DNA of 64,000 bases, taken from the NCBI RefSeq assembly GCF_032931615.1, contig NZ_CP136759.1:868001-932000 (forward strand), in the 5' to 3' direction. Position 1 is the first letter of the stretch. Each line of letters opens with the position of its first letter. The position numbers and the translations under genes were made by a program. The stretch comes from Palleronia sp. LCG004 (lineage in GTDB: Bacteria; Pseudomonadota; Alphaproteobacteria; Rhodobacterales; Rhodobacteraceae). The notes under the pieces were generated by a model. It did no database searches and had not been told where the DNA came from. It saw only the letters and a program-made list of their open reading frames with translations. Positions 19,471-28,842 of this stretch are shown here, one piece after another.

Positions 19471-20199
19471 ATGGCCGAGGATGGTGGCAAGCGGACCTAT
19501 GACAGGGTCCTCCTGAAGATTTCCGGCGAGGCGCTGATGGGGGACCAGTCCTTCGGCCTGCACCCTCCGACCGTGCAACGCGTCGCACGTGAGGTCGAGT
19601 CGGTGCGCGACCTCGGTGTAGAGATCTGCATGGTGATCGGTGGCGGCAACATCTTCCGCGGCCTTCAGGGGAGTGCCCAGGGCATGGAGCGGACGACCGC
19701 CGATTACATGGGGATGCTCGCCACGGTGATGAACGCGCTCGCCATGCAATCGGCGCTCGAAGAGCTCGGCATCCACACGCGCGTGATTTCGGCCATCACC
19801 ATGAACGAGGTGGCCGAGCCCTACATCCGCCGCCGCGCCGTCAGGCATCTCGAGAAAAAGCGTGTTTGTATCTTCGCCGCCGGAACCGGCAATCCCTACT
19901 TTACGACAGATACCGCTGCGACGCTGCGGGCTTCGGAGATGAACTGCCAGGCGATCTTCAAGGGGACCAAGGTCGACGGCGTCTACGACAAGGACCCGAT
20001 CAAGCACGCCGATGCGGTCCGCTACGACCGGGTGAGTTATGACGAGGTGCTGCAGAAGCATCTGGGTGTCATGGATGCCTCCGCGATCGCGCTTGCGCGC
20101 GACAACGATCTGCCCATCGTCGTCTTCTCGCTGGACGAGCCGGGCGGGTTCCGTGGCATTCTCGCCGGTCAAGGCACGTTCACGCATGTGGGAAGCTGA
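19471..20199 (+). CDS. pyrH: Uridylate kinase
   Basis: Phosphorylates UMP to UDP; the first gene of the envelope cluster that continues to 31.6 kb. The 242-residue protein has the amino-acid-kinase fold with [11 protein letters not shown] near residue 14, IGGGNIFRG near 55, [18 protein letters not shown] near 75 and [17 protein letters not shown] near 138, all hallmarks of bacterial PyrH. The start ATG at 19471 follows AAAAGGCGAGGCG. A 189-base gap separates it from frr; I see no terminator or certain promoter in that gap. Confidence 0.96.
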   Translation: MAEDGGKRTYDRVLLKISGEALMGDQSFGLHPPTVQRVAREVESVRDLGVEICMVIGGGNIFRGLQGSAQGMERTTADYMGMLATVMNALAMQSALEELGIHTRVISAITMNEVAEPYIRRRAVRHLEKKRVCIFAAGTGNPYFTTDTAATLRASEMNCQAIFKGTKVDGVYDKDPIKHADAVRYDRVSYDEVLQKHLGVMDASAIALARDNDLPIVVFSLDEPGGFRGILAGQGTFTHVGS

Positions 20200-20388
20200 G
20201 ACCCGCACGCATTGACGTTTTGGAAAGGTCGCTCCGTTAGCAGGACGCGGAGGCCGGGCGGCAAGCGGATAGGGCGTCGTGATCCATGCGATGCCACCGT
20301 GCCTCCCAACGGTATGCTATACATGGACATGCATTTCGCATAAGAGCGGCCGCAACTTCATTGATACGGCCGACGAAAGAGCAAGGTA

Positions 20389-20952
20389 ATGGCAGACGAG
20401 TTCCTCCTCGACACTGACGATCTTCAACGCCGGATGGACGGCGCGATGACCAATCTCAGGACGGAATTCGCGTCTTTGAGAACCGGACGCGCATCTGCCT
20501 CCATGCTCGAGCCCGTGATGGTCGACGCCTACGGACAGCCCACGCCGATCAATCAGGTCGGCACGGTGAATGTCCCCGAGCCGCGCATGGTCACGATCAA
20601 CGTCTGGGACAAGTCCATGGTGGGCAAGGTCGAGAAGGCGATCCGTGAATCAGGGCTCGGTATCAACCCGCAGATGAACGGCACGATCATCATGCTGCCG
20701 ATCCCGGAGCTGAACGAGGAACGCCGCCGCGAGCTCACCAAGGTTGCAGGCCAGTATGCCGAGAACGCCCGCGTGAGCATCCGCAACGTGCGCCGCGACG
20801 GTATGGACCAGATCAAGAAAGCCAAGAACGATGGCATGTCCGAGGATGACCAGAAGCTCTGGGAGACCGAGGTTCAGGACATGACCAACGCATACATCAA
20901 GAAGATCGACGAGGCGCTCGAAGCCAAGCAATCCGAGATCATGCAGGTCTGA
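20389..20952 (+). CDS. frr: Ribosome recycling factor
   Basis: Splits post-termination ribosomes together with EF-G. The 187-residue protein is the normal length, with the characteristic [20 protein letters not shown] near residue 28, [15 protein letters not shown] near 60, and [27 protein letters not shown] near 107 (given here as separate conserved patches). It comes after pyrH as in most bacteria and 58 bases before uppS. Confidence 0.97.
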   Translation: MADEFLLDTDDLQRRMDGAMTNLRTEFASLRTGRASASMLEPVMVDAYGQPTPINQVGTVNVPEPRMVTINVWDKSMVGKVEKAIRESGLGINPQMNGTIIMLPIPELNEERRRELTKVAGQYAENARVSIRNVRRDGMDQIKKAKNDGMSEDDQKLWETEVQDMTNAYIKKIDEALEAKQSEIMQV

Positions 20953-21010
20953 GCGTATAACCGCGACCGTTCCCTGACCGATCCGGGACACCATACGAGG
21001 AGAGCCTGCA

Positions 21011-21736
21011 ATGGCCGCAGACGATCAGATCGCACGGGCACCGCATCACGTGGCCTGCATCATGGATGGCAACGGCCGCTGGGCGGCGGGACGTGGTCGG
21101 CCGCGGCTCTTCGGTCACCATGCCGGTGCGCGCCGTGTGAAGGAGATCGTGCGTGCCTGTCCGGATCTGGGTGTGCGGTATCTGACGATCTTCGCCTTCT
21201 CGACCGAGAACTGGAAGCGGACGCAGTCCGAGGTTTCGGGCCTGATGAAGCTCTTCCGGCGCTACATTCAGCGCGAAGCCCGGGATCTTCTGGCCGAGGG
21301 CGTCCGTGTGCGTTTCATCGGCGACCGGGTTCGTCTCGACGAAAAGCTCGTGCGTCTCATGGACGAGCTTGAGCTCCTGACGAGCAGGAACGACAAGGTA
21401 CACCTCACGATCGCTTTGAATTACGGCGGTCGTGACGAAATCGGTCGCGCGACCAAGCGGCTCGCGCAGGAAATTGCGGACGGAAAGCTTTCGGCCCATG
21501 AGGTCGACGAGACGACGCTTGCGCGGTTTCTCGACACCCACGTATTGCCGGATCCCGATCTCGTCATCCGGACGTCGGGCGAGGCGAGGATCTCCAACTT
21601 TCTGCTCTGGCAATCCGCCTACGCGGAATACGAATTCATCGATACGCTCTGGCCGGACTTCACCCGCGAGGAATTCTCGAAGGTGCTGCGTGCCTATGGC
21701 GCACGCGACAGGCGTTTCGGGGCAGTCCCGGCATGA
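21011..21736 (+). CDS. uppS: Di-trans,poly-cis-undecaprenyl-diphosphate synthase
   Basis: Makes the C55 isoprenoid carrier used for peptidoglycan and O-antigen precursors. The 241-residue cis-prenyltransferase has IMDGNGRWA near residue 17 with the catalytic Asp, HHAGARRVKEI near 36, FAFSTENWKR near 60, and the C-terminal IRTSGEARISNFLLWQSAY with the conserved RxSGExRxSNF. The ATG follows GAGGAGAGCC. It overlaps cdsA by ATGA. Confidence 0.97.
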   Translation: MAADDQIARAPHHVACIMDGNGRWAAGRGRPRLFGHHAGARRVKEIVRACPDLGVRYLTIFAFSTENWKRTQSEVSGLMKLFRRYIQREARDLLAEGVRVRFIGDRVRLDEKLVRLMDELELLTSRNDKVHLTIALNYGGRDEIGRATKRLAQEIADGKLSAHEVDETTLARFLDTHVLPDPDLVIRTSGEARISNFLLWQSAYAEYEFIDTLWPDFTREEFSKVLRAYGARDRRFGAVPA

Positions 21737-22527
21737 GTGCATCCTCTCGCTGGGCCGATCTCGGACCGCGGCTGGGGATCGGTTTCATCATCGCCGTCAT
21801 CGGGCTCGCCTGTGTCTGGGCGGGTGGTGCGGTCTTCCTGATCCTGACGGTCCTGATCAGCGCCTGCATGATCTGGGAACTGGTGAGGATGCTCGATCGG
21901 TCCGCGCCGGCGGTCCCCCTTGCCGTAGGCAGCGGTGGTGCTCTGCTCGTCGCGGGACTCTTGCCGGCGGGATATGCCCTGCCGCTACTGATCGCGCCGG
22001 TCTTTGTCGGATTCTCGCAGATGTCGCAGCATCGCGCGACCTATTCGGTCTTCGCGCTGATGATCGTTCTTGCGGGCTTCGGGATGTTCATCCTTCGCGA
22101 GCAGTTCGGGTTCGCCTGGATGCTCTGGCTTGCGCTCGTGGTAATGGCGACCGACATCATGGGATATTTTGCGGGCCGCTTCATCGGCGGGCCGCGCTTC
22201 TGGCCGCGCGTCAGTCCCAAGAAGACCTGGTCCGGGACGATCGCAGGCTGGATCGGTGCCGCGATCGTGGGCGCCATTTTCGTTCATTTCACCACGTCGA
22301 CATACGAGCTCGTCGGAATTTCCGTCGCGATCTCGATGGCTTCGCAACTCGGCGACATAGCCGAGTCCGCGGTCAAGCGTCGCATGGGCGTGAAGGACAG
22401 CTCGAACCTGCTTCCCGGACACGGGGGGCTCTTCGACCGGTTCGACGGAATGCTCGGGGGCGTGGTCTTCCTGCTCCTCGTGGAACAGCTCATCGATTTC
22501 CCCCCGGGCGTCGTGATCGGCCTCTGA
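21733..22527 (+). CDS. cdsA: Phosphatidate cytidylyltransferase
   Basis: Makes CDP-diacylglycerol, the branch point of phospholipid synthesis, in the inner membrane. The 264-residue protein has about seven hydrophobic segments and the C-terminal CDP-alcohol signature region SAVKRRMGVKDSSNLLPGHGG followed by DRFDGML, which contains the metal-binding acidic residues. It starts within the uppS stop (ATGA) and its TGA stop runs into the dxr ATG (TGATG at 22525-22529). Confidence 0.96.
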   Translation: MSASSRWADLGPRLGIGFIIAVIGLACVWAGGAVFLILTVLISACMIWELVRMLDRSAPAVPLAVGSGGALLVAGLLPAGYALPLLIAPVFVGFSQMSQHRATYSVFALMIVLAGFGMFILREQFGFAWMLWLALVVMATDIMGYFAGRFIGGPRFWPRVSPKKTWSGTIAGWIGAAIVGAIFVHFTTSTYELVGISVAISMASQLGDIAESAVKRRMGVKDSSNLLPGHGGLFDRFDGMLGGVVFLLLVEQLIDFPPGVVIGL

Positions 22528-23690
22528 TGCGTCGAATATCTGTCTTCGGGGCGACCGGCTCGATCGGTGTCAACACGCTCGATCTGATCGCACGGCGGCC
22601 GGACGCGTTCGACGTGGTGGCTCTGAGCGGCGGGCGCAATGTCGCATTGCTGGCCGAACTGGCCATCCGCCATCGTGCCGAGATCGCCGTCACCGCTTTC
22701 GAGGAATGCCTGCCGAACTTGCGCGACGCCTTGTCGGGTACCGGTATCGAAACTGCCGCGGGCTCTGATGCCGTAACCGAGGCAGCCGGTCGTCCCGCCG
22801 ACTGGACCATGTCTGCGATCGTGGGTGCGGCCGGCCTGCCGCCGGGGCTAAAGGCGCTGGAGCAGGGCGGAACCCTTGCGCTCGCCAACAAGGAATCGCT
22901 CGTCTGCGCCGGTCCGCTGATGCTCGAGACCGCGCGGCGGCACGGTTCCACGATCCTGCCGGTGGACAGCGAACATTCCGCAGTCTTTCAAGCCCTTCTG
23001 GGCGAAGATATCGCCAAAGTCGAGCGCGTCATCATTACGGCATCGGGCGGTGCCTTCCGGGACTGGAGCATCGAGCGCATGGCGCGGGCCACTCCGGAGG
23101 AGGCGGCGAGTCATCCGAACTGGGATATGGGTCAAAGGATCACGATCGACTCGGCATCCATGTTCAACAAGGCGCTGGAACTCATTGAGACGCATGAATA
23201 TTTTGGGATCACGCCTGACAGGATCGAGGCGCTTTTCCACCCGGAATCCATGATCCATGCCATGGTCGGTTTCTGCGACGGCGGCCTGATGGCCCATATC
23301 GGTCCTGCCGACATGCGTCATGCGATCGGGTTCGCGCTCAATCATCCGCATCGCGAGCCGCTCCCGGTCGAAAGGCTCGATTTCGCGAAACTCGGTCAGT
23401 TTACATTCCGGGCTCCCGACGAGGTGAAGTACCCGGCCCTCCGCCTTGCCCGCGAAGTGATGCAGGCGGGCGGACATAACGGTGCGGTCTTCAATGCGGC
23501 CAAGGAAGCTGCACTCGACGCCTTCATCGATCGGCGGATCGGTTTTCCGCAAATGGCCGAAGCGGTCGAGAAGGTGTTGGTCAAACTCTCGTCATCCCAC
23601 CTTGGAAAAGGTGCGATGACGTTGGATACCGTGCTCGACGCCGATGCGAGGGCGCGCGTAGCCGCCGCAGAGATTATCGCCGCGCTCTGA
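22527..23690 (+). CDS. dxr: 1-deoxy-D-xylulose 5-phosphate reductoisomerase
   Basis: Committed step of the MEP isoprenoid pathway: converts DXP to MEP with NADPH and a divalent metal. The 387-residue protein begins with the Rossmann motif GATGSIGVNTLDL, then NKESLV near residue 122, PVDSEHSAVFQ near 146, ASGGAFRD near 175, and the metal-binding and loop segment SASMFNKALELIE near 212. The ATG at 22527 sits in a TGATG junction with cdsA; the long frame running upstream through cdsA is not real. It supplies isoprenoid precursors for the adjacent uppS step. Confidence 0.96.
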   Translation: MRRISVFGATGSIGVNTLDLIARRPDAFDVVALSGGRNVALLAELAIRHRAEIAVTAFEECLPNLRDALSGTGIETAAGSDAVTEAAGRPADWTMSAIVGAAGLPPGLKALEQGGTLALANKESLVCAGPLMLETARRHGSTILPVDSEHSAVFQALLGEDIAKVERVIITASGGAFRDWSIERMARATPEEAASHPNWDMGQRITIDSASMFNKALELIETHEYFGITPDRIEALFHPESMIHAMVGFCDGGLMAHIGPADMRHAIGFALNHPHREPLPVERLDFAKLGQFTFRAPDEVKYPALRLAREVMQAGGHNGAVFNAAKEAALDAFIDRRIGFPQMAEAVEKVLVKLSSSHLGKGAMTLDTVLDADARARVAAAEIIAAL

Positions 23691-23714
23691 CGCCGCGAAG
23701 ACGAGGGAACGATC

Positions 23715-25067
23715 TTGGACATCATCGGTCTCATTCCGAATTTCGGATCGGCTCTCTACACCGTGCTGGCTTTCGTCGTTGCGTTGAGTGTCATCGTCGC
23801 GATCCACGAATACGGGCATTACATCGTCGGCAGATGGTGCGGAATTCACGCCGATGTCTTCTCGCTGGGCTTCGGCCCGGTTCTTTTCCGAGGGACCGAC
23901 AGACACGGCACCCAGTGGCAGATCGCCGCGCTTCCGCTCGGCGGCTACGTCAAGTTCGCGGGGGATGCCGATGCGGCAAGCGTCGGCCGCTCCGCCGACA
24001 CGCCCGGTCTCGACGCGGAAGCCCGGCGCAGGACGATGCACGGTGCCCCGCTTTGGGCAAGAGCGGCAACGGTTGCGGCGGGTCCGCTCTTCAATTTCGC
24101 GCTTTCGATCATCGTTTTCTCGGCAGTCCTTCTGGTCCGGGGCGTCGCGACGGATCCGCTCGTCATCGACGAAGTGAGGGCTCTGCCGATGGCCGAACAG
24201 GGGCTGCTGCCGGGTGACCGGCTGGTTGCCATTGCGGGCCGCGAGACACCGGAGCTCGATGGCCTCGGGGCATTCATCGAAACCCTGCCGATGGAGCCGG
24301 TGCTCGATTACACCGTCACGCGTGACGGGACCACGGCCGAGGTCGCCGGTGCATACCCGGAACCACCGGTCGTCGGCAGCGTGACGCCCCAATCCGCAGC
24401 AATGGAGGCCGGCATTCGTCGTGGCGACGTCATCACCGCGATCGACGGACGCGATGTCTTTGCCTTCTCGCAGCTACGCGACATCGTGGGTGACAGCGAC
24501 GGCCGGACGCTCGACCTGACGATCTGGCGGCCCGATGACACGGGGCAGGGCGAAACGATGTCGTTGAACCTCAGCCCCAAACGCGTCGACCTTCCGCTGC
24601 CGGAAGGCGGGTTCGAGACACGGTGGCTGATCGGGATCACGGGCGGGCTCTATTTCTCGCCCGAGACGACGACGCCCAGTCCGCTGGCCGCGGTCACCTA
24701 TGGTGTCGAGCAGACCGGCTTCATCATCCGCTCGTCGCTTTCCGGTCTATATAACATGGCCGTGGGCGCGATCAGCAGCTGCAACCTGCGCGGTCCCATC
24801 GGCATCGCCCAGACCAGTGGAGCGGCCGCAAGTCAGGGTGCCGCAAGTTTCATCTGGTTCATCGCGGTTCTCAGCACCGCCGTGGGCCTGCTGAACCTCT
24901 TTCCGATCCCGGTGCTCGACGGCGGGCATCTCGTCTTCCATGCCTACGAGGCGGTCCGTGGCAAGCCGCCGGGCGATTGGGTGATGAACGTTCTGATGGC
25001 GATGGGCCTTGCGCTTCTCGGTACGCTGATGGTCTTTGCGATCTTCAACGATCTGTTCTGCCCGTGA
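23715..25067 (+). CDS. rseP: Site-2 protease RseP
   Basis: Intramembrane zinc metalloprotease that cleaves transmembrane anti-sigma factors and signal-peptide remnants. The 450-residue protein has the active-site HEYGH at residues 31-35 in the first membrane helix, two PDZ domains in the periplasmic region (about 125-290), and the second metal-ligand motif PIPVLDGGH near residue 397. The start is a TTG at 23715 with GAGGGA upstream. It precedes bamA, a very common arrangement. The stretch up to bamA is 329 bases and holds a hairpin, a doubtful small ORF and a possible promoter. Confidence 0.95.
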   Translation: MDIIGLIPNFGSALYTVLAFVVALSVIVAIHEYGHYIVGRWCGIHADVFSLGFGPVLFRGTDRHGTQWQIAALPLGGYVKFAGDADAASVGRSADTPGLDAEARRRTMHGAPLWARAATVAAGPLFNFALSIIVFSAVLLVRGVATDPLVIDEVRALPMAEQGLLPGDRLVAIAGRETPELDGLGAFIETLPMEPVLDYTVTRDGTTAEVAGAYPEPPVVGSVTPQSAAMEAGIRRGDVITAIDGRDVFAFSQLRDIVGDSDGRTLDLTIWRPDDTGQGETMSLNLSPKRVDLPLPEGGFETRWLIGITGGLYFSPETTTPSPLAAVTYGVEQTGFIIRSSLSGLYNMAVGAISSCNLRGPIGIAQTSGAAASQGAASFIWFIAVLSTAVGLLNLFPIPVLDGGHLVFHAYEAVRGKPPGDWVMNVLMAMGLALLGTLMVFAIFNDLFCP

Positions 25068-25099
25068 CGCATCTTTGCCTCATATTCGCCTGAAACGCC

Positions 25100-25129
25100 C
25101 TCCAGATATCTCGCTGCGATATTCTGGAG
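25100..25129 (+). other. Stem-loop between rseP and bamA
   Basis: The arms CTCCAGATATC (25100-25110) and GATATTCTGGAG (25118-25129) pair over 11 base pairs with one bulged T and a 7-base loop. No T-run follows, so it is not a standard terminator. It begins 33 bases after the rseP stop. Its 3' arm contains the GGAG that would serve as ribosome site for the small ORF at 25141. Confidence 0.6.
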
Positions 25130-25140
25130 ATGACTGTATC

Positions 25141-25266
25141 ATGCGAGATCTAACGATGAGGCTGAACGGATTCCTCTTCGTCCTGAGGCTGAATGCCGAC
25201 GCTGCGATCGCGGCCGCGACAGTCGCCTTTGCATTGGCGATCGGTGCGATCCTCGCAACACCCTGA
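25141..25266 (+). CDS. Possible small membrane protein (41 aa), doubtful
   Basis: An ATG-started frame of 41 codons in the rseP-bamA gap. The N-terminal half is basic (MRDLTMRLNGFLFVLRLN), and the C-terminal half is a hydrophobic, Ala-rich segment able to span the membrane. GGAG lies 11 bases upstream but inside the stem-loop at 25100-25129. No family is recognised and chance occurrence is quite possible; an alternative start lies at 25156. Confidence 0.3.
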   Translation: MRDLTMRLNGFLFVLRLNADAAIAAATVAFALAIGAILATP

Positions 25267-25332
25267 ACGCGGGCATTGATTCCGAGCTCCAGGACGGCAT
25301 CTTCGGGCGGCCGCTGACACGCGTCAGGCGTT

Positions 25333-25361
25333 TTGACACGCTTGACCAATCAAGCTAGTCA
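25333..25361 (+). promoter_or_regulatory. Possible sigma-70 promoter for bamA
   Basis: TTGACA at 25333-25338 matches the -35 consensus fully. Exactly 17 bases later TAGTCA (25356-25361) could serve as a weak -10. It lies 36 bases before the bamA start codon and would let bamA and the lipid A genes be transcribed apart from rseP. This is inference from sequence only. Confidence 0.4.
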
Positions 25362-25396
25362 GCAAGCGAGGGGCAGTCTGGAATTGGAAAACTTGC

Positions 25397-27733
25397 ATGC
25401 TTTCTGCGGTGAGAACGCGCGCGTGTCGGGCTGGGTCCCCGGCACGTAGATGGGCCGGTCTTGTGGGGGTCGCGATGATCGTTGCGACGGGAATGGATGC
25501 AGGCCCCGCAACGGCGCAGAACTTCACCTTCTTGAACGTCGCGGTCGAAGGAAACCAACGGGTCGAACCGGCCTCGGTTCTGTCCTATATCGACTTGCCG
25601 CGTGGAACGCCCGTCAGCGCGGGCGAGCTCAATGCAGCCTATCAGAGGCTGGTGAATTCCGGGCTTTTCGAGACGGTCGAGATCGTCCCGCAAGGCAATA
25701 CGCTCGTCGTCCGCGTCCAGGAATGGCCAACGATCAACCGCATCAACATCGAGGGCAACGCGCGGATCGACGATGCGTCCCTGTCGGAACTCGTCGTCTC
25801 GACACCGCGCCGCGTCTATTCGCCCAGCCAAGCGGAAGAGGATGCGGCCGCGATCGCTGCCGCCTATGAACAGCAAGGGCGTCTTGCCGCCTCGGTTACG
25901 CCGCGTATCATCCGCCGTTCCCAGAACCGCGTCGATCTGGTCTTCGAGGTCGCCGAGGGCGGTGTTGTCGAGATCGAGCGTCTGTCTTTCGTCGGCAACC
26001 GGGCCTATTCGGATGGTCGCCTCCGCCGCGTGCTCGCGACGAAGCAGGCGGGGCTTCTCCGCCGGTTCATCAGCCGAGACAGTTTCGCGGCCGACCGGCT
26101 GGAACTCGATCGTCAGCTCCTGACCGATTTCTACGCCTCCCGTGGCTATGTCGACTTCCGCATCCTCGACGTCGCGAGCGAGTTGTCGCGCGACCGGGAC
26201 GCGTTCTTCGTGACCTACAACGTGCAGGAAGGCCAAAGTTTCGATTTCGGCGGCGTCACGGCCTCCACCTCGATCGAGGGGCTCGACGCGCAGGATTACC
26301 TCGCCGTCGCGCAGATCCGTCGCGGCCAGACGTACACGCCTCAGGCCATCGACAATGCTATCGCCCGGATGGAACGTCTCGCAATCCAGCGTGGCCTCAA
26401 CTTTGTGCGAGCCGTTCCGCAGGTCACGCGCAATCCGCGCGACCTGACGCTCGACGTGAACTTCCTGCTCGAACGCGGCGAACGCATCTTCGTCGAACGG
26501 ATCGACATCGAGGGCAACGCGACGACGCTCGACCGCGTGATCCGGCGCGAGTTCAACGTGGTCGAGGGCGACCCCTTCAACCCGCGCGAGATCCGCGCCG
26601 CCGCCGAACGCATCCGCGCATTGGGCTTTTTCTCCGACGCCTCGGTCGATGCCCGCGACGGAACCGGTCCGGGTCAGGTCATCATCGACGTCGATGTCGA
26701 GGAGCAGCCGACCGGCAGTCTCACCCTCGGCGGTGCCTACAGCACCGATAGCGGGATCGGCGTCAATCTTGGCTATTCGGAGCGTAACTTCCTCGGTCGT
26801 GGACAGACGCTGAGCTTCGGTCTGTCGACCGCCTCTAGTTCGCAGAGCGCCAGCCTCAGTTTCATCGAGCCCTATTTCCTCGGCCGCGATCTCTCGCTCG
26901 CGCTCAGCGCATTCTACGAGACGACCGATCTGAGCGAAGCGGATTACAATACCCGCTCTGTCGGGTTCAGCCCCGCACTGGCTTTCCCGGTCAGTCTCAA
27001 CGGGCGGCTCCAGGTGCGCTACCGGCTCGCGAAGGAAACGATCTTCGACGTCGACGAGGACAGCTCTCCCATCATTCAGGCGGACGAGGGTGGGGAGTTC
27101 AGTTCCTCGATCGGGTATACCTATACCTACGACACGCGTCGTACGGGGCTCAATCCGAATGCGGGGATTTTGCTGCGCTTCGGTCAGGACCTTGCCGGTC
27201 TCGGCGGAGATGCCGATTACCTCAAAACCACCGCGTCCGCGACCGCCCAGACGCTTGTCTGGAACGAGGAAGTGACGTTGCGCGCGACGCTCGAGGGCGG
27301 TTCGGTCAATTCACTCGGCGATAACGACGTCCGCGTGATCGACCGGTTCTTCCTCAACAGCCGGCAGATGCGCGGTTTTGAGCCCCTGGGCCTCGGTCCG
27401 CGGGACGTGAACGCCCCGAACGAGGATGCGCTTGGCGGCAACCTCTTCGCCGTCGCCCGCTTCGAAGCCGAGTTTCCGCTCGGGCTGCCCGAGGAATACG
27501 GGATTTCGGGTGGTGTCTTCTTCGATGCGGGTTCGGTCTGGTCACTCGACAACACGGATGGTTTCGGCGGGGTCGAAGTCGACGACAGCTTCAATCTGCG
27601 CTCGTCGGTCGGCGTGTCGATCTTCTGGACCACGCCCCTCGGACCGCTGCGGTTCAACTTCGCCAAGGCTTTGGTGAAAGAGGATTACGACCGCACCCAG
27701 GCCTTCAATGTCAGCGTTCAGACGTCCTTCTGA
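25397..27733 (+). CDS. bamA: Outer membrane protein assembly factor BamA
   Basis: Central subunit of the BAM machine that inserts beta-barrel proteins into the outer membrane. The 778-residue protein has a signal peptide cleaved after ATA near residue 41, five POTRA domains to about residue 430 (each with INIEGN- or LSFVGN-like strands), then a 16-strand barrel. The barrel carries MRGFEPLG near residue 655, the equivalent of the VRGF loop, and ends in a C-terminal Phe. Its end overlaps the skp-like gene by 26 bases. Confidence 0.97.
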   Translation: MLSAVRTRACRAGSPARRWAGLVGVAMIVATGMDAGPATAQNFTFLNVAVEGNQRVEPASVLSYIDLPRGTPVSAGELNAAYQRLVNSGLFETVEIVPQGNTLVVRVQEWPTINRINIEGNARIDDASLSELVVSTPRRVYSPSQAEEDAAAIAAAYEQQGRLAASVTPRIIRRSQNRVDLVFEVAEGGVVEIERLSFVGNRAYSDGRLRRVLATKQAGLLRRFISRDSFAADRLELDRQLLTDFYASRGYVDFRILDVASELSRDRDAFFVTYNVQEGQSFDFGGVTASTSIEGLDAQDYLAVAQIRRGQTYTPQAIDNAIARMERLAIQRGLNFVRAVPQVTRNPRDLTLDVNFLLERGERIFVERIDIEGNATTLDRVIRREFNVVEGDPFNPREIRAAAERIRALGFFSDASVDARDGTGPGQVIIDVDVEEQPTGSLTLGGAYSTDSGIGVNLGYSERNFLGRGQTLSFGLSTASSSQSASLSFIEPYFLGRDLSLALSAFYETTDLSEADYNTRSVGFSPALAFPVSLNGRLQVRYRLAKETIFDVDEDSSPIIQADEGGEFSSSIGYTYTYDTRRTGLNPNAGILLRFGQDLAGLGGDADYLKTTASATAQTLVWNEEVTLRATLEGGSVNSLGDNDVRVIDRFFLNSRQMRGFEPLGLGPRDVNAPNEDALGGNLFAVARFEAEFPLGLPEEYGISGGVFFDAGSVWSLDNTDGFGGVEVDDSFNLRSSVGVSIFWTTPLGPLRFNFAKALVKEDYDRTQAFNVSVQTSF

Positions 27734-28316
27734 GATCCTCCGGGCGACGCTCCTCCTGCTGAGCCTTGCCGCCCCGGCCATCGGTCAGCCGCTCGCTGAG
27801 AATGCGGGCGGCAGGGACGGACAGCAAAGCCTGCCGATCGTGATCGTCGATCAGGAACGGCTTTTCGACGACAGCCTTTTCGGCCAGAGGATCCTTGCCG
27901 AGATCGACGCCAGGTCCGAGGAACTGGCGTCCGAGAACCGGCGGATCGAAGCGATGCTCATCGCGGAGGAACGCGCGATCACCGAGGAACGCCAGACGAT
28001 GACGCAGGACGCGTTCCGCCGTCGCGCCTCGGAGTTCGACGATCGGGTTACGCGCCTGAGGGCCGAGCAGGATGCGAAACTGCGCGCGGTCAGTCGTCTG
28101 CGCGACGATGCGCGGCAGGATTTCTATGGACGGATTGGGCCCATCCTGCAGGACATCCTGGACGAGCGCGACGCGCTCGTTCTGCTCGACCGCCGCGCGG
28201 TGCTGAGCGCCGTCGGCGCGGCCGACATCACCGACCTTGCCATCGGACGGATCGACGATGTGATCGACGACGGCTCCGATCTTTTCGAGGACGGAGCTCT
28301 TCCTTCATCCGACTGA
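27708..28316 (+). CDS. OmpH/Skp-family periplasmic chaperone
   Basis: Periplasmic chaperone that holds unfolded outer-membrane proteins for BamA. The 202-residue protein has a signal peptide ([12 protein letters not shown]) and, after [13 protein letters not shown] near residue 43, a long charged coiled coil (about residues 60-140) typical of Skp, followed by a hydrophobic strand segment [11 protein letters not shown]. It is longer at the C-terminus than enterobacterial Skp, with an acidic tail. The overlap with bamA supports linked expression. Confidence 0.85.
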   Translation: MSAFRRPSEILRATLLLLSLAAPAIGQPLAENAGGRDGQQSLPIVIVDQERLFDDSLFGQRILAEIDARSEELASENRRIEAMLIAEERAITEERQTMTQDAFRRRASEFDDRVTRLRAEQDAKLRAVSRLRDDARQDFYGRIGPILQDILDERDALVLLDRRAVLSAVGAADITDLAIGRIDDVIDDGSDLFEDGALPSSD

Positions 28317-28395
28317 GCCTTTCTTGCGAAGGGCGGGCGGCCTTGATACCGATAGGGACGCGCCCGGAGCGCGGTTGCTGTCACGAAGGAACGCT

Positions 28396-28842
28396 ATGAC
28401 GAAATCGGCCGACATCACCCTGATCCAGCGTTTGCTGCCGCATCGGTATCCCTTTCTGCTCGTCGACCGGGTGGAGGAGATCGATGGCCATCAAAGCGCC
28501 GTCGGCATCAAGAACGTCACCGTGAACGAGCCGCATTTTCAGGGCCACTTTCCGGGTCTGCCCATTATGCCGGGCGTCACCATCATCGAGGCGATGGCAC
28601 AGACGACAGCCGTCATGGTGGGTGTCGACCGGGACCTGGCCGACAAGAACCTGCTCGTCTATTTCATGGGGATCGAGAGCGCCAAGTTCCGTCGCAAGGT
28701 GGTGCCGGGAGATCAGCTTCGCATGTACGTCACCACGAAGCGCGGCGGTGGCAAGGTCTGGAAATTCCAGGGCCGCGCCGAAGTGGATGGCGAACTCGCT
28801 TGCGAGGCCGAGTTCACGGCGATGATGGACCTGCCTTCGTGA
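28396..28842 (+). CDS. fabZ: 3-hydroxyacyl-ACP dehydratase FabZ
   Basis: Dehydrates 3-hydroxyacyl-ACP in fatty-acid synthesis and balances the 3-hydroxyacyl-ACP pool used by LpxA. The 148-residue hotdog protein has [13 protein letters not shown] near residue 14 and the active-site helix [23 protein letters not shown] split as catalytic His in GHFPG and Glu in IIEAMAQ. The ATG at 28396 has GAAGGA upstream and is preferred to an in-frame start 24 codons earlier. No lpxD is present between skp and fabZ. GTGA overlap with lpxA. Confidence 0.95.
   Translation: MTKSADITLIQRLLPHRYPFLLVDRVEEIDGHQSAVGIKNVTVNEPHFQGHFPGLPIMPGVTIIEAMAQTTAVMVGVDRDLADKNLLVYFMGIESAKFRRKVVPGDQLRMYVTTKRGGGKVWKFQGRAEVDGELACEAEFTAMMDLPS

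Noticed and set aside
21432..22526. Upstream in-frame extension of dxr through uppS and cdsA that would give a 752-residue fusion
   Set aside because: The extension lies out of frame over two well-defined genes; the family N-terminus of Dxr begins exactly at the ATG at 22527.
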